10,363 nt of DNA from positions 1-10,363 of the forward strand of contig CAAFJQ010000023.1 of the NCBI GenBank assembly GCA_900763245.1. Reading direction: 5' to 3'. The notes beneath the pieces were generated by a model. That model worked only from the letters and a program-made list of their open reading frames with translations, was not told the DNA's origin and searched no databases. The number at the start of each line of letters is the position of its first letter. The stretch's first letter is position 1. Positions 1-6,208 of the stretch are shown piece by piece. The DNA is from Bacilli bacterium (GTDB lineage Bacteria > Bacillota_I > Bacilli_A > RFN20 > CAG-288). Both the position numbers and the translations under genes were made by a program.

Positions 1-36
1 GCCTGTTTTGACGTGGAAGGACGCCGTAAGAGAAGC

Positions 37-83
37 AAAAAGCAGGTCCATCTCCGTCATTTCCATGACTTCGATTGACCTGC
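37..83 (-). terminator. Candidate Rho-independent terminator within a long imperfect palindrome
   Basis: On the minus strand GCAGGTC (83-77) pairs with GACCTGC (48-42) and is followed at once by five T (41-37). Inside the 28-base loop a second perfect stem pairs GTCAT with ATGAC around a 4-base loop (56-69). The outer arms extend to 31-94 with 16 of 18 positions complementary. With the insertion sequence removed, this lies about 80 bases after the acyltransferase stop codon, a natural place for the operon terminator. It could instead be a dispersed palindromic repeat; the T-run is itself partly paired in the extended stem. Confidence 0.5.
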
Positions 84-145
84 ATATTGCTTCTGTTGTA
101 TCTTATCTACAAGTTAGTCCAAACTTATCGGTACACTCCAAGGGC

Positions 146-155
146 GGAATAATGC
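146..155. repeat. Target site duplication, left copy
   Basis: GGAATAATGC lies directly outside the left inverted repeat and is repeated exactly at 1971-1980 outside the right one. Ten bases fits the 10-12 bases known for IS231-group elements. Because the duplication ends in C and begins with G, the boundary can also be read as a 19-base inverted repeat with an 8-base duplication (GAATAATG). Confidence 0.9.
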
Positions 156-173
156 CAATGTCACTAACTTAAG
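156..173 (+). repeat. Left terminal inverted repeat of the insertion sequence
   Basis: CAATGTCACTAACTTAAG is the exact reverse complement of 1953-1970. This is the end downstream of the transposase gene. The next inner bases differ between the two ends, so the perfect repeat stops at 18 bases (19 if the flanking C/G pair is counted). Confidence 0.93.
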
Positions 174-304
174 AATATATTGAACCATTTGGTTGTAACA
201 GGTATACTTTTGACACGGGCTTTTCTTTCCGTGCTAGACTGACAGAGTCTTTTTGACAACGCAAAAGCTTTTAAAGCGAATTCACTTTACACTACGCGAT
301 TGCC
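174..304. other. Noncoding 3' segment of the insertion sequence
   Basis: No gene is seen between the transposase stop codon and the left inverted repeat. The segment holds a small perfect palindrome AACCATTTGGTT (183-194), a CACGG/CCGTG stem with a 10-base loop (214-233), and an AGACT/AGTCT stem (236-250). None is followed by a T-run on the minus strand, so no clear terminator for the transposase transcript is visible. Confidence 0.6.
236..254 (+). terminator. Weak plus-strand terminator-like hairpin inside the insertion sequence
   Basis: AGACT (236-240) pairs with AGTCT (246-250) around GACAG, and T-residues run through 250-254. In the plus direction this could stop transcription entering the element from the left and so limit antisense RNA across the transposase. 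The stem is only five pairs, two of them G-C, so the call is weak. Confidence 0.3.
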
Positions 305-1630
305 TTAGTAGTTGCTTCTGTAGGACATCCTTGACTTGTTTTTGCAGGCATGATCTCGGCTGAAGTTCCTGCCTACCCTTATCAGACATACGTGCTTGAG
401 TATTTCCTTGGGTATTGTCTTTGCGGCTTTGTATCTTTCCCTGCTATATGAATGGAAAAGCGCCGTTATCAGGTACGTCTTGAAAACGCCTATGGCATTG
501 CTCCTGTTAAGCTTTGTGCCACGGGCGCTTTTCATTTGCCTTTTGTTTTCCATCGCCTTCATATAGAGACTGACGATGTTGTGCATCCAGACTGCACAGC
601 AGATGTCCTGCTCAATCAGTTTTTCGCGTCTTCCGGAATATTCATTCATGTTTAGATTTTCCTTGAGGATGCGGAATGCCGTCTCGATGCCCCATCTCAT
701 ATGATAGAGTTTCGCCATGCATGACACGGGCATCATACTGGCATCGAGGTCTGTAAGAAGGAATTCCGTGGTATCTTCGATCTTTATGCAGACCATCCTT
801 GCCTTTAAAAGCCGGCCTTCGAGGCTGCTGAGATCCCTTCCTTTTCTCATGTGAACGCCGATGAGGTTTTTTGAGACGGATGTCTCGATGTTCTTTTCCT
901 CTCCTGGGTTCATACCCTCTTGGAAGCTTTTGAGACTATACGAATTGAGTCGGAAAAGATAATGGATTCCAAGTTCTTCAAGGGTAAACGCATGAGAAAA
1001 GGAAAAGTAACCGCGGTCGAACAACAATAGCGCATCCTTTCTCATGTCATCAGAGATGCTTCTTTCGAGACTTTGTGCATGGTCTATTTCGTTATGGTTG
1101 TACTCATCTATCCTGAAATACATTACAATGTTGTTTAGGCAGTCTGAAAGTGCCGACAGCTTGCACATCACTGGCATGTTTTCAGATGGCGTGTTTCCGC
1201 TTGTTCCGGTTGCGAACCGTTCCTTCTTTGTGTTTGACGGAAGCAGGAATTCGCTTCCGTCTATAGCATATATCCGGAAGCCCCGATATTTCTTTGGCTC
1301 GTTTCTTTTTAGTTCTTCGTCTAAATAGGCATCTGCTATCGCTTTCATGGCGTTGGGATTGAACTTCATCCTGGCTTTGTAGAAGCCGACGTCAGTAATG
1401 TCTTTCACCCAGTTTTTTCCGAGGGATTTGCTCAACTCCCTGATTTCGCAGCGTTGGGTCTTGCCGCGTTGGGTAAGGGTCTGCATGACGATTTGAAGCG
1501 TCGAGACTTTTCTTTTCCTTGTGAAGGCGCTAGGGTCGTCTCCTCTGATCATATCAATCATCGAATTATTCTTCTCGATGATGAATTCCTTCAACCTATG
1601 AAGGAATTCATGGCTGGTATGTCGTCCCAT
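305..1630 (-). CDS. IS4-family (IS231-group) DDE transposase
   Basis: This is the cut-and-paste transposase of the surrounding element, 441 residues from the chosen ATG. The catalytic triad is visible: first Asp in AIDGSEF (about residue 124), second Asp in LLFDRGYF (about 205), and Glu in YHMRWGIETAFRILK (about 316), which matches the Y-(2)-R-(3)-E-(6)-K signature exactly. The N-terminal DNA-binding region contains FTRKRK, a usual landmark in the family, and the C-terminus is basic. I prefer the ATG at 1630. The frame is open to a TTG at 1699, but those 23 Arg-rich codons look like an out-of-frame reading of the preceding ORF. The ATG has no well-spaced ribosome binding site (GAGG abuts it), so translation may depend on the upstream 66-codon ORF, which it overlaps by 23 bases. 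No frameshift or premature stop is seen. Confidence 0.92.
   Translation of the reverse strand: MGRHTSHEFLHRLKEFIIEKNNSMIDMIRGDDPSAFTRKRKVSTLQIVMQTLTQRGKTQRCEIRELSKSLGKNWVKDITDVGFYKARMKFNPNAMKAIADAYLDEELKRNEPKKYRGFRIYAIDGSEFLLPSNTKKERFATGTSGNTPSENMPVMCKLSALSDCLNNIVMYFRIDEYNHNEIDHAQSLERSISDDMRKDALLLFDRGYFSFSHAFTLEELGIHYLFRLNSYSLKSFQEGMNPGEEKNIETSVSKNLIGVHMRKGRDLSSLEGRLLKARMVCIKIEDTTEFLLTDLDASMMPVSCMAKLYHMRWGIETAFRILKENLNMNEYSGRREKLIEQDICCAVWMHNIVSLYMKAMENKRQMKSARGTKLNRSNAIGVFKTYLITALFHSYSRERYKAAKTIPKEILKHVCLIRVGRNFSRDHACKNKSRMSYRSNY
1581..1611 (-). repeat. Perfect 13-bp inverted repeat at the junction of the two IS ORFs
   Basis: ATGAATTCCTTCA and TGAAGGAATTCAT are exact reverse complements separated by five bases. 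On the transcript the hairpin begins at the last base of the final Pro codon of the upstream ORF, so it covers that ORF's TGA stop and lies 17 bases inside the transposase reading frame. In the transposase frame it encodes part of HEFLHRLKEF. A role in pausing, reinitiation or control of transposase translation is inference. Confidence 0.8.
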
Positions 1631-1808
1631 CCTCGTATACCAACTTGGGTTTCTTCTTCGAATAGGCGGCCTTGAGATATGGAACCTGTTCTTCCTCAAT
1701 CAATCCGAGATAGACGACAGTCTCCTGCAAAACCTTTTTTCCATCCCTTACGTTTTTCACTACGGAAGCGTATATTCTTCCATTCTTCGACCATGTTCTT
1801 AGAAACAT
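1608..1808 (-). CDS. 66-residue ORF upstream of the transposase, resembling a transposase N-terminus
   Basis: This small protein is read from an ATG with an excellent ribosome binding site, AAAGGAGG six bases upstream, making it the best-initiated frame in the element. It starts MFLRTWSKNGRIYASVVKNV and contains VVYLG followed by LIEEEQVPYLKA. A short beta-like start with a basic KNGR turn and a V-x-x-LG motif is the layout I associate with the first residues of IS1634- and IS1182-like transposases, though I cannot confirm this by search. It ends with TGA, overlapping the transposase ATG by 23 bases in the +1 frame. It may be a leader peptide for translational coupling, the N-terminal half of a frameshift fusion, or a relic domain. 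No catalytic residues are present. Confidence 0.65.
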   Translation of the reverse strand: MFLRTWSKNGRIYASVVKNVRDGKKVLQETVVYLGLIEEEQVPYLKAAYSKKKPKLVYEDGTTYQP

Positions 1809-1814
1809 ACATAG

Positions 1815-1822
1815 CCTCCTTT
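1815..1822 (-). promoter_or_regulatory. Strong ribosome binding site of the 66-codon ORF
   Basis: The minus strand reads AAAGGAGG, then CTATGT, then ATG: a near-perfect Shine-Dalgarno with a six-base spacer. It decides the start of the 66-codon ORF and contrasts with the poorly placed GAGG in front of the transposase ATG. Confidence 0.85.
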
Positions 1823-1833
1823 CTTTACACTAC

Positions 1834-1862
1834 ATTATAAGATAAAATTAAGCAATTTAAAG
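1834..1862 (-). promoter_or_regulatory. Probable transposase promoter
   Basis: A perfect TATAAT -10 box sits at 1839-1834 on the minus strand, 25 bases before the 66-codon ORF start. At 16-17 bases upstream the -35 position reads TTTAAA or CTTTAA, a poor match to TTGACA. A weak -35 with a consensus -10 would suit the low expression usual for transposases. Placement inside the element, between its terminator and first ORF, supports the call. Confidence 0.55.
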
Positions 1863-1902
1863 ATGTTTATAAATATATTTCTCACTACGACAAAAAGTAA
1901 GG

Positions 1903-1932
1903 AAAAAGCCTCCGGCATCAATGCCAAAGGCT
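1903..1932 (-). terminator. Rho-independent terminator shielding the insertion sequence
   Basis: On the minus strand AGCCT (1932-1928) pairs with AGGCT (1911-1907), then after a 2x2 internal loop GGCA pairs with TGCC around a tight loop, followed by TTTTCC. It lies between the right inverted repeat and the element's own promoter. Transcripts running out of the acyltransferase gene would therefore stop before reaching the transposase. Such protection from external transcription is known in several insertion sequences. It may now also serve as the terminator of the host operon. Confidence 0.65.
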
Positions 1933-1952
1933 ATTTATTCCGAAAGGATTTC

Positions 1953-1970
1953 CTTAAGTTAGTGACATTG
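1953..1970 (-). repeat. Right terminal inverted repeat of the insertion sequence
   Basis: The minus strand reads CAATGTCACTAACTTAAG, identical to the left end and in opposite orientation. This is the promoter-side end of the element. Confidence 0.93.
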
Positions 1971-1980
1971 GGAATAATGC
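1971..1980. repeat. Target site duplication, right copy
   Basis: GGAATAATGC is identical to 146-155. Eleven bases separate it from the acyltransferase stop codon, which fixes the insertion point as just after that gene. Confidence 0.9.
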
Positions 1981-1991
1981 TGAAAATTTGT

Positions 1992-2792
1992 CTATTTTTG
2001 ATAAGAAAAGACCTTTTCCATCTTCTTGTCGGAGTAGTGATTCCACTGTTGAATCAGCTTTGCATCATTCTCTCTCATCGAAGCGATCTCTTCCTCCATG
2101 CGCTGATGAAGCATAGAAGAGAGCTCTTCTCCGGTCATGTTCTCATACTCTTCTTTTGTCACTGGCTTAAGAATGCTGACCTGAATCGGATAGACATGAT
2201 AATGGAACCGCTGATTGAGGATTCTGTCAGAGTGGCAAAGACAGATAGGAACAATCGGCAATCCTCTTCTTGTCGCTACTTTGAAAGTTCCGGCATGGAA
2301 AGGAAGAAGCGGAAAATCAGGAGCCTTGCTTCTTGTTCCTTCCGGATAAATCAGAATGGAGAGATCTTTGTTCGCTTCCAGTTTTTTGTTGATATCGATA
2401 AAAGTCTTCAGTTCTTTTCTCGGATTTCCTCTGTCGAGGAAGAAACCATCGACGCTCTTTACGATATCGCCGATGAAAGGCATCTTTCTGATTTCTTTCT
2501 TGGCGACGACAGTAGAAGGTTTGTCGATCAGAGCATAAAAGAGAACAGGGTCGATCAAAGAGCAATGGTTTCCGATAAAGAGCGTCTGGCCTTCCGGAAT
2601 GTTTTCCTCTCCTTTGATGATAAAGCGGACGCGAAGGCCGCCATCGCAAAGCTTCTTGCAGTAATGATGAAGCTTTTTGATTCTTTCATTCAAAGGATGT
2701 TTGTCGCTGTGCTTCTTGTATCTCTTCAAAGTGCAGTGAGCGTGAAGAACCGTCACACCGGAAGAGGCGACTAAACGAGCCCATTTGATCAT
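1992..2792 (-). CDS. PlsC-type 1-acyl-sn-glycerol-3-phosphate acyltransferase
   Basis: Predicted to transfer an acyl chain to lysophosphatidic acid, giving phosphatidic acid for membrane phospholipid synthesis at the inner face of the membrane. All four acyltransferase motifs are present in order: NHCSLID with the HX4D pair His76 and Asp81, FFLDRGNPRKEL (117-128), IYPEGTRSK (148-156) and LPIVPICL (178-185). At 266 residues it is of ordinary family length. There is no signal peptide; a mildly hydrophobic, basic N-terminus could associate with the membrane. AAGGAG lies eight bases before the ATG, which overlaps the pullulanase stop as ATGA, so the two are coupled. It is the last gene of the operon. 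A relative with a different acceptor lipid cannot be excluded; the family is clear. Confidence 0.9.
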   Translation of the reverse strand: MIKWARLVASSGVTVLHAHCTLKRYKKHSDKHPLNERIKKLHHYCKKLCDGGLRVRFIIKGEENIPEGQTLFIGNHCSLIDPVLFYALIDKPSTVVAKKEIRKMPFIGDIVKSVDGFFLDRGNPRKELKTFIDINKKLEANKDLSILIYPEGTRSKAPDFPLLPFHAGTFKVATRRGLPIVPICLCHSDRILNQRFHYHVYPIQVSILKPVTKEEYENMTGEELSSMLHQRMEEEIASMRENDAKLIQQWNHYSDKKMEKVFSYQK

Positions 2793-4960
2793 TTTTCATT
2801 CTCCTTCCAGGAAGACAGAGCACCTGCCTTCTTCTTTAAAAACACGGATACGGTCTTTGCAGGGATGATAGCAAGACGGATGAAGAATTCGCTGTCCTCG
2901 ACAGAGCCAGTATCATTGAAGACTAAGCGGACATAGTCTTCGAAATCACACATGATCGAATCATTCGTCGGATTGTAGACAAAGGAAACGATGGAATCGC
3001 TGGCCTCATAATCGATTCTCAAAGCGCCGTTTGTCAGATTGACAAAAGACATATGAGAAGGAAGATCAAGGTAGTTGTCTTTCATAAGAGCGATGAATTT
3101 CTTTTTCAGAGCGATTGCCTCGATAAAGAAATGATAAAGCTCTTTTCTTTCACTGAGGAGCTGATAATCGAATCCGTTGTCCTTATCGCCTGTGTTATAG
3201 GTGTTGGGTTTTCCGTTTTTGGAATGGCCGATCTCCTGTCCCTCATGGAAGAAAGGAATGCCGGAAGCAAAAAGGACAGCGACAAGAATCATCTTGATGC
3301 GCTTATAGACTTCCGCATCTGTCTCGTCGGGGCAGGCCGCTTTGATCTTGTCATAGAGCGTATTGTTGTCATGGCATTCGACATAGTTGACAGACTGGCG
3401 ATAAGAAGAGAGCATCGGCGCAAAGGCAAGCGGATAGCAAGAGCCCATCATGACGTGCTTGAATCCATCGATATAATAGCCATCTCCTAAAAGATAGCCT
3501 TTGACAGAGAGTTCGGAAGTGTTGCTCTTTCCTTTGACAATATCGCGGAAGCGGTCGTTGAAGAAAGCGACGTCCGGCATCTTCTCCGAATTGAATAAGC
3601 TGGCCTTCTTATCGGCGGGAAGGGGAGTCCACATGTCCCAGCCCTCTCCGTAGAACATAATATCGCTTCTCACTTTCTTGCAGGACTCGTAGCCGAGATT
3701 GATCGTATCGACATCAAGGATGCCCATCAGGTCGAAGCGGAAGCCATCGACATCATAGAAATCAAGAGCGTGAAGAAGGGAGTCGATGATGAGTTTTCTT
3801 GCCATATAGTTTCTGGACTCAAAATCGTTTCCGCATCCTGTTCCGTTGCTGAGGCTTCCATCCTGATTGTGGCGGAAGTAATATTTAGGAACAAGAACAG
3901 AAAGGGAATTGAACCTTTCGGAATAGACATGGTTATAGACGACATCGAGATTGACTCTAAGTCCGTTTTTATGGAAGGTGGAAACAAGCTTTCTCAAAGC
4001 CAGGACACGATTGTAAGGATCATCGGGATTCTTGCTGTAGCTTCCTTCCGGAGCGAAGAAGAACATCGGATCATATCCCCAGTTGTAACTGCCTTTGGGG
4101 TTATCGTCATTGATGGTCTGGAAATCAAGCACAGGAAGAAGCTGAATATGGCTCAGTCCTAAAGAGGAAAGATAGCCCATGCCCATCGGCATTCCTTCTT
4201 TGCTTCTGAGCCCTTCCAAAGTCAAAGCATCATAAGTGCCGCTATCGGCTCTTCCGGTAAGGGAGGTCATATCTCTGACAGAACATTCATAGATAATCGC
4301 CTTTGTCACATCGTCAAACGCAGGAAGAGAAGAGCGATTGGTCATAATCTCCTTCACCCTATCAGGATTGACGACATATCCCTTTCTCGAATTGGATGTG
4401 AGCGCATAAGCGTAAGGATCAACGACTTTATAGATGTGGGAGAAAATCTCGCACTCAAAGATATATTTTGCTTCATCCAGATCACCTGATACTTCAGTTT
4501 CATAAACTCCAGTATCATTGTCTCTGTGCATGATAAAGGTTTCTTCCTCTTTTCCATCTTTTCTTTCAAGAACAAGGATGACTCTTGTTGCAAAAGGCGA
4601 AAAAACACGGAAGATGGTCTTCTTTTTGCTGTAGATAGCACCTAATTCACCATCAAAGCGGAACTTCTTTTCAAACGCCTCATCCATCGCAAGGAAGGAG
4701 ATATCGACAGGGATAAAATAATTCTGCTCTGTCAGAACCTCGTATTTCTTGCCGACGATAAAAGGAGAATCCTTCAGCATGAACGTATAGATAAAGGATG
4801 AATTCGATTCGCTCTGTGAAACAGAGTTGAGCTGGTAAGCTTTCTTTCCATCAATATATAGGAAAAACTTGGCAAGTTTCTGAGAGCAGAAATCTTTGTT
4901 CACATAAACTTCTAATACCTTTTGACTTTTGGCAGTTGCAGAAAAAGCAAATTTTACCAT
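2789..4960 (-). CDS. Type I pullulanase, cytoplasmic GH13 debranching enzyme
   Basis: Hydrolyses alpha-1,6 branch points in pullulan, glycogen or imported branched maltodextrins. The 723 residues, close to Bacillus AmyX, comprise an N-terminal beta domain (1-95), a CBM48-like domain (about 100-185), the GH13 barrel (about 220-620) and a C-terminal beta domain. The type I signature YNWGYDP is at 292-298. GH13 regions follow: DVVYNH (339-344), DGFRFD with nucleophile Asp410, FYGEGWD with acid/base Glu439, and YVECHDN with Asp531. All catalytic residues are kept. There is no signal peptide or anchor, so it acts inside the cell. The ATG is preceded by AGGAG with a six-base spacer, which overlaps the TAG stop of the preceding gene nine bases upstream. 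No amylase, glycogen or sugar-transport gene lies nearby, so the context does not reveal its substrate. Confidence 0.95.
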   Translation of the reverse strand: MVKFAFSATAKSQKVLEVYVNKDFCSQKLAKFFLYIDGKKAYQLNSVSQSESNSSFIYTFMLKDSPFIVGKKYEVLTEQNYFIPVDISFLAMDEAFEKKFRFDGELGAIYSKKKTIFRVFSPFATRVILVLERKDGKEEETFIMHRDNDTGVYETEVSGDLDEAKYIFECEIFSHIYKVVDPYAYALTSNSRKGYVVNPDRVKEIMTNRSSLPAFDDVTKAIIYECSVRDMTSLTGRADSGTYDALTLEGLRSKEGMPMGMGYLSSLGLSHIQLLPVLDFQTINDDNPKGSYNWGYDPMFFFAPEGSYSKNPDDPYNRVLALRKLVSTFHKNGLRVNLDVVYNHVYSERFNSLSVLVPKYYFRHNQDGSLSNGTGCGNDFESRNYMARKLIIDSLLHALDFYDVDGFRFDLMGILDVDTINLGYESCKKVRSDIMFYGEGWDMWTPLPADKKASLFNSEKMPDVAFFNDRFRDIVKGKSNTSELSVKGYLLGDGYYIDGFKHVMMGSCYPLAFAPMLSSYRQSVNYVECHDNNTLYDKIKAACPDETDAEVYKRIKMILVAVLFASGIPFFHEGQEIGHSKNGKPNTYNTGDKDNGFDYQLLSERKELYHFFIEAIALKKKFIALMKDNYLDLPSHMSFVNLTNGALRIDYEASDSIVSFVYNPTNDSIMCDFEDYVRLVFNDTGSVEDSEFFIRLAIIPAKTVSVFLKKKAGALSSWKENEK

Positions 4961-4969
4961 AGTAGACTC

Positions 4970-6208
4970 CTATTTCTTGTAGATGGAACAGGCGCGAGGA
5001 AAAGTCTTGATCTGTTCCAATAATTTCTTGAAGGCTGAATAAGAAAGACGAAGCGTATGGCAGACGACAGAAGGATAAGAGATGTGATTAGGATAGCATC
5101 TGGCATACTGCGTGGAAAGAAGATAAGGAGAATAAAGCATTCCTAGATTCTTCGCATAGTATTCGCTCTGCACTCTTTCATAGAAAGAAGAAGAGATCTT
5201 CTTGGTCAATTTAGAAAGATAGTTTGCCATGAAGTTTGTCACTTCAGCATAGGATTCGCTTCTGAAGGAAAGAAGAAGATAGCAGTCTTCGCCCGCTTCC
5301 ACCAATTTCACATCCAACAGTTCACTTCTTAAATCAGCGATGGAAGAAAGGAAGTAAGGGTTCTTCTTGAAGAGAAGGTCGACCATCATCTCATAGGAAT
5401 AGAACATCGCTTCGCCAAATGCATCATAGATGACTTTTCTAGCCGGGAACTTGATTCCATAAGAAAGATAGGATTTATTATTCCCTTTGACTTCAAGCAG
5501 TTCTTCACATGCTTTTTCATAGTTCTCTTCGTTCCTATACTCTTCCTCTTTGAAAGAAGAAACAGCAGGGAAAGGAAGAGTCTTCAGCTTGGCGATAATT
5601 TCTTTCGGGTTCACATTGCCAGAGAAGAAGATGGCGATACGGGAAGGCGTATAGTAAAGCTGCTGGAATCGTTTCAAAGCGCTGGCATGGATCTGTGTTC
5701 CCTGACGGGAAGAAGGATAGACGCCGTTTTGAATGCCAGAGGTGAAATAAAGGCCTTTGACGCAGTACTTTTCAAGATTGAGAACAGGATCATTCTCTTC
5801 TTTCTTGATTCTCTCCTCATCAAGTGTTCTGAAAGCTTCGACATCCTCTTCTTTATAAGAAGGGGATGAGATTCTCTTCATCACTTCTTCTAAAGAGGGG
5901 AACAGGTCTTCCCCATTGCTTGTCAGCGTATAGGTAGAATAAGAATAGGAAACCTCGTTTGTGGCCATGATGTTCTTCTTGGCCTGTTCCTTTTTGAATT
6001 TCTCGTCAAAAAGGACATTGGAAAGATAGAACGCAGTACCGAAAGGAATCTTCACAGCAGAATTGTTGTTCTGATAGCTTCCCTTGGAAACGAGAACCGT
6101 CACATTGCAGGTATCGCTTTTACGGGGGATGACATAGATTTCAGCTCCGTTCTTCAGTTTTTCAAGGTAATATGGAGCATTGAGATGTCCGTAATCGTTT
6201 TTAATCAT
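4970..6208 (-). CDS. YmfH-like M16 family protein lacking the zinc motif
   Basis: Resembles the second of the paired M16 peptidase-like proteins found after spoIIIE in Bacillus (YmfH, annotated in databases as YfmH, linked to EF-P aminopentanol modification). The N-terminal M16 domain covers about 15-210 and the second domain about 220-412. Where active members have HXXEH, as in GVAHFLEH, this protein has GTAFYLSN with FYLSN at 60-64, so both His and the catalytic Glu are missing. The distal region EERIKKEENDP (131-141) still looks like the segment carrying the third zinc ligand. The length of 412 is slightly under the usual ~425. Its ATG overlaps the preceding gene by eight bases, with AAAGGA eight bases upstream. 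A structural or binding role is more likely than proteolysis. Confidence 0.82.
   Translation of the reverse strand: MIKNDYGHLNAPYYLEKLKNGAEIYVIPRKSDTCNVTVLVSKGSYQNNNSAVKIPFGTAFYLSNVLFDEKFKKEQAKKNIMATNEVSYSYSTYTLTSNGEDLFPSLEEVMKRISSPSYKEEDVEAFRTLDEERIKKEENDPVLNLEKYCVKGLYFTSGIQNGVYPSSRQGTQIHASALKRFQQLYYTPSRIAIFFSGNVNPKEIIAKLKTLPFPAVSSFKEEEYRNEENYEKACEELLEVKGNNKSYLSYGIKFPARKVIYDAFGEAMFYSYEMMVDLLFKKNPYFLSSIADLRSELLDVKLVEAGEDCYLLLSFRSESYAEVTNFMANYLSKLTKKISSSFYERVQSEYYAKNLGMLYSPYLLSTQYARCYPNHISYPSVVCHTLRLSYSAFKKLLEQIKTFPRACSIYKK

Larger units (their letters stand above)
156..1970 (-). mobile_element. Complete IS231-group (IS4 family) insertion sequence, 1815 bp
   Basis: Both ends carry the perfect 18-bp inverted repeat CAATGTCACTAACTTAAG, whose CA start and ACTTAAG inner end match the pattern I recall for IS231 termini. 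The element is flanked by an identical 10-bp direct repeat. It holds an intact DDE transposase with the IS4-family Y-2-R-3-E-6-K signature, preceded by a 66-codon ORF, a promoter and an inward-protecting terminator. Nothing is truncated, so it is probably recent and possibly still mobile. It inserted 11 bases after the acyltransferase stop codon and broke no gene visible here, but it moved the sequence downstream of the operon about 1.8 kb away. Confidence 0.93.

Noticed and set aside
1..66. Short minus-strand frame from an ATG at 66, open to the window edge (MEMTEMDLLFASL)
   Set aside because: Only 22 codons are visible, there is no good ribosome binding site, and it lies inside the palindrome and terminator candidate. 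A gene cannot be claimed from this.
1631..1699. Upstream TTG start for the transposase, adding 23 residues
   Set aside because: The extra residues are an Arg-rich out-of-frame reading of ORF66, and the IS4-type N-terminus begins at about the ATG at 1630.
1608..1808. ORF66 as the remnant of a second insertion sequence interrupted by the IS231-type element
   Set aside because: It lies wholly inside the inverted repeats and target duplications of the element, and the transposase start overlaps it, so it is part of the element and not an interrupted neighbour.
285..1833. Eleven-base direct repeat CTTTACACTAC at 285-295 and 1823-1833, on either side of the IS coding block
   Set aside because: A match of this length within 1.8 kb is reasonably likely by chance, and it has no other mark of a nested element.
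1863..2774. Open 303-codon plus-strand frame
   Set aside because: It lies antisense to the acyltransferase, whose motifs are all intact, and crosses the insertion boundary. Its translation shows no recognisable domain and it has no ribosome binding site.
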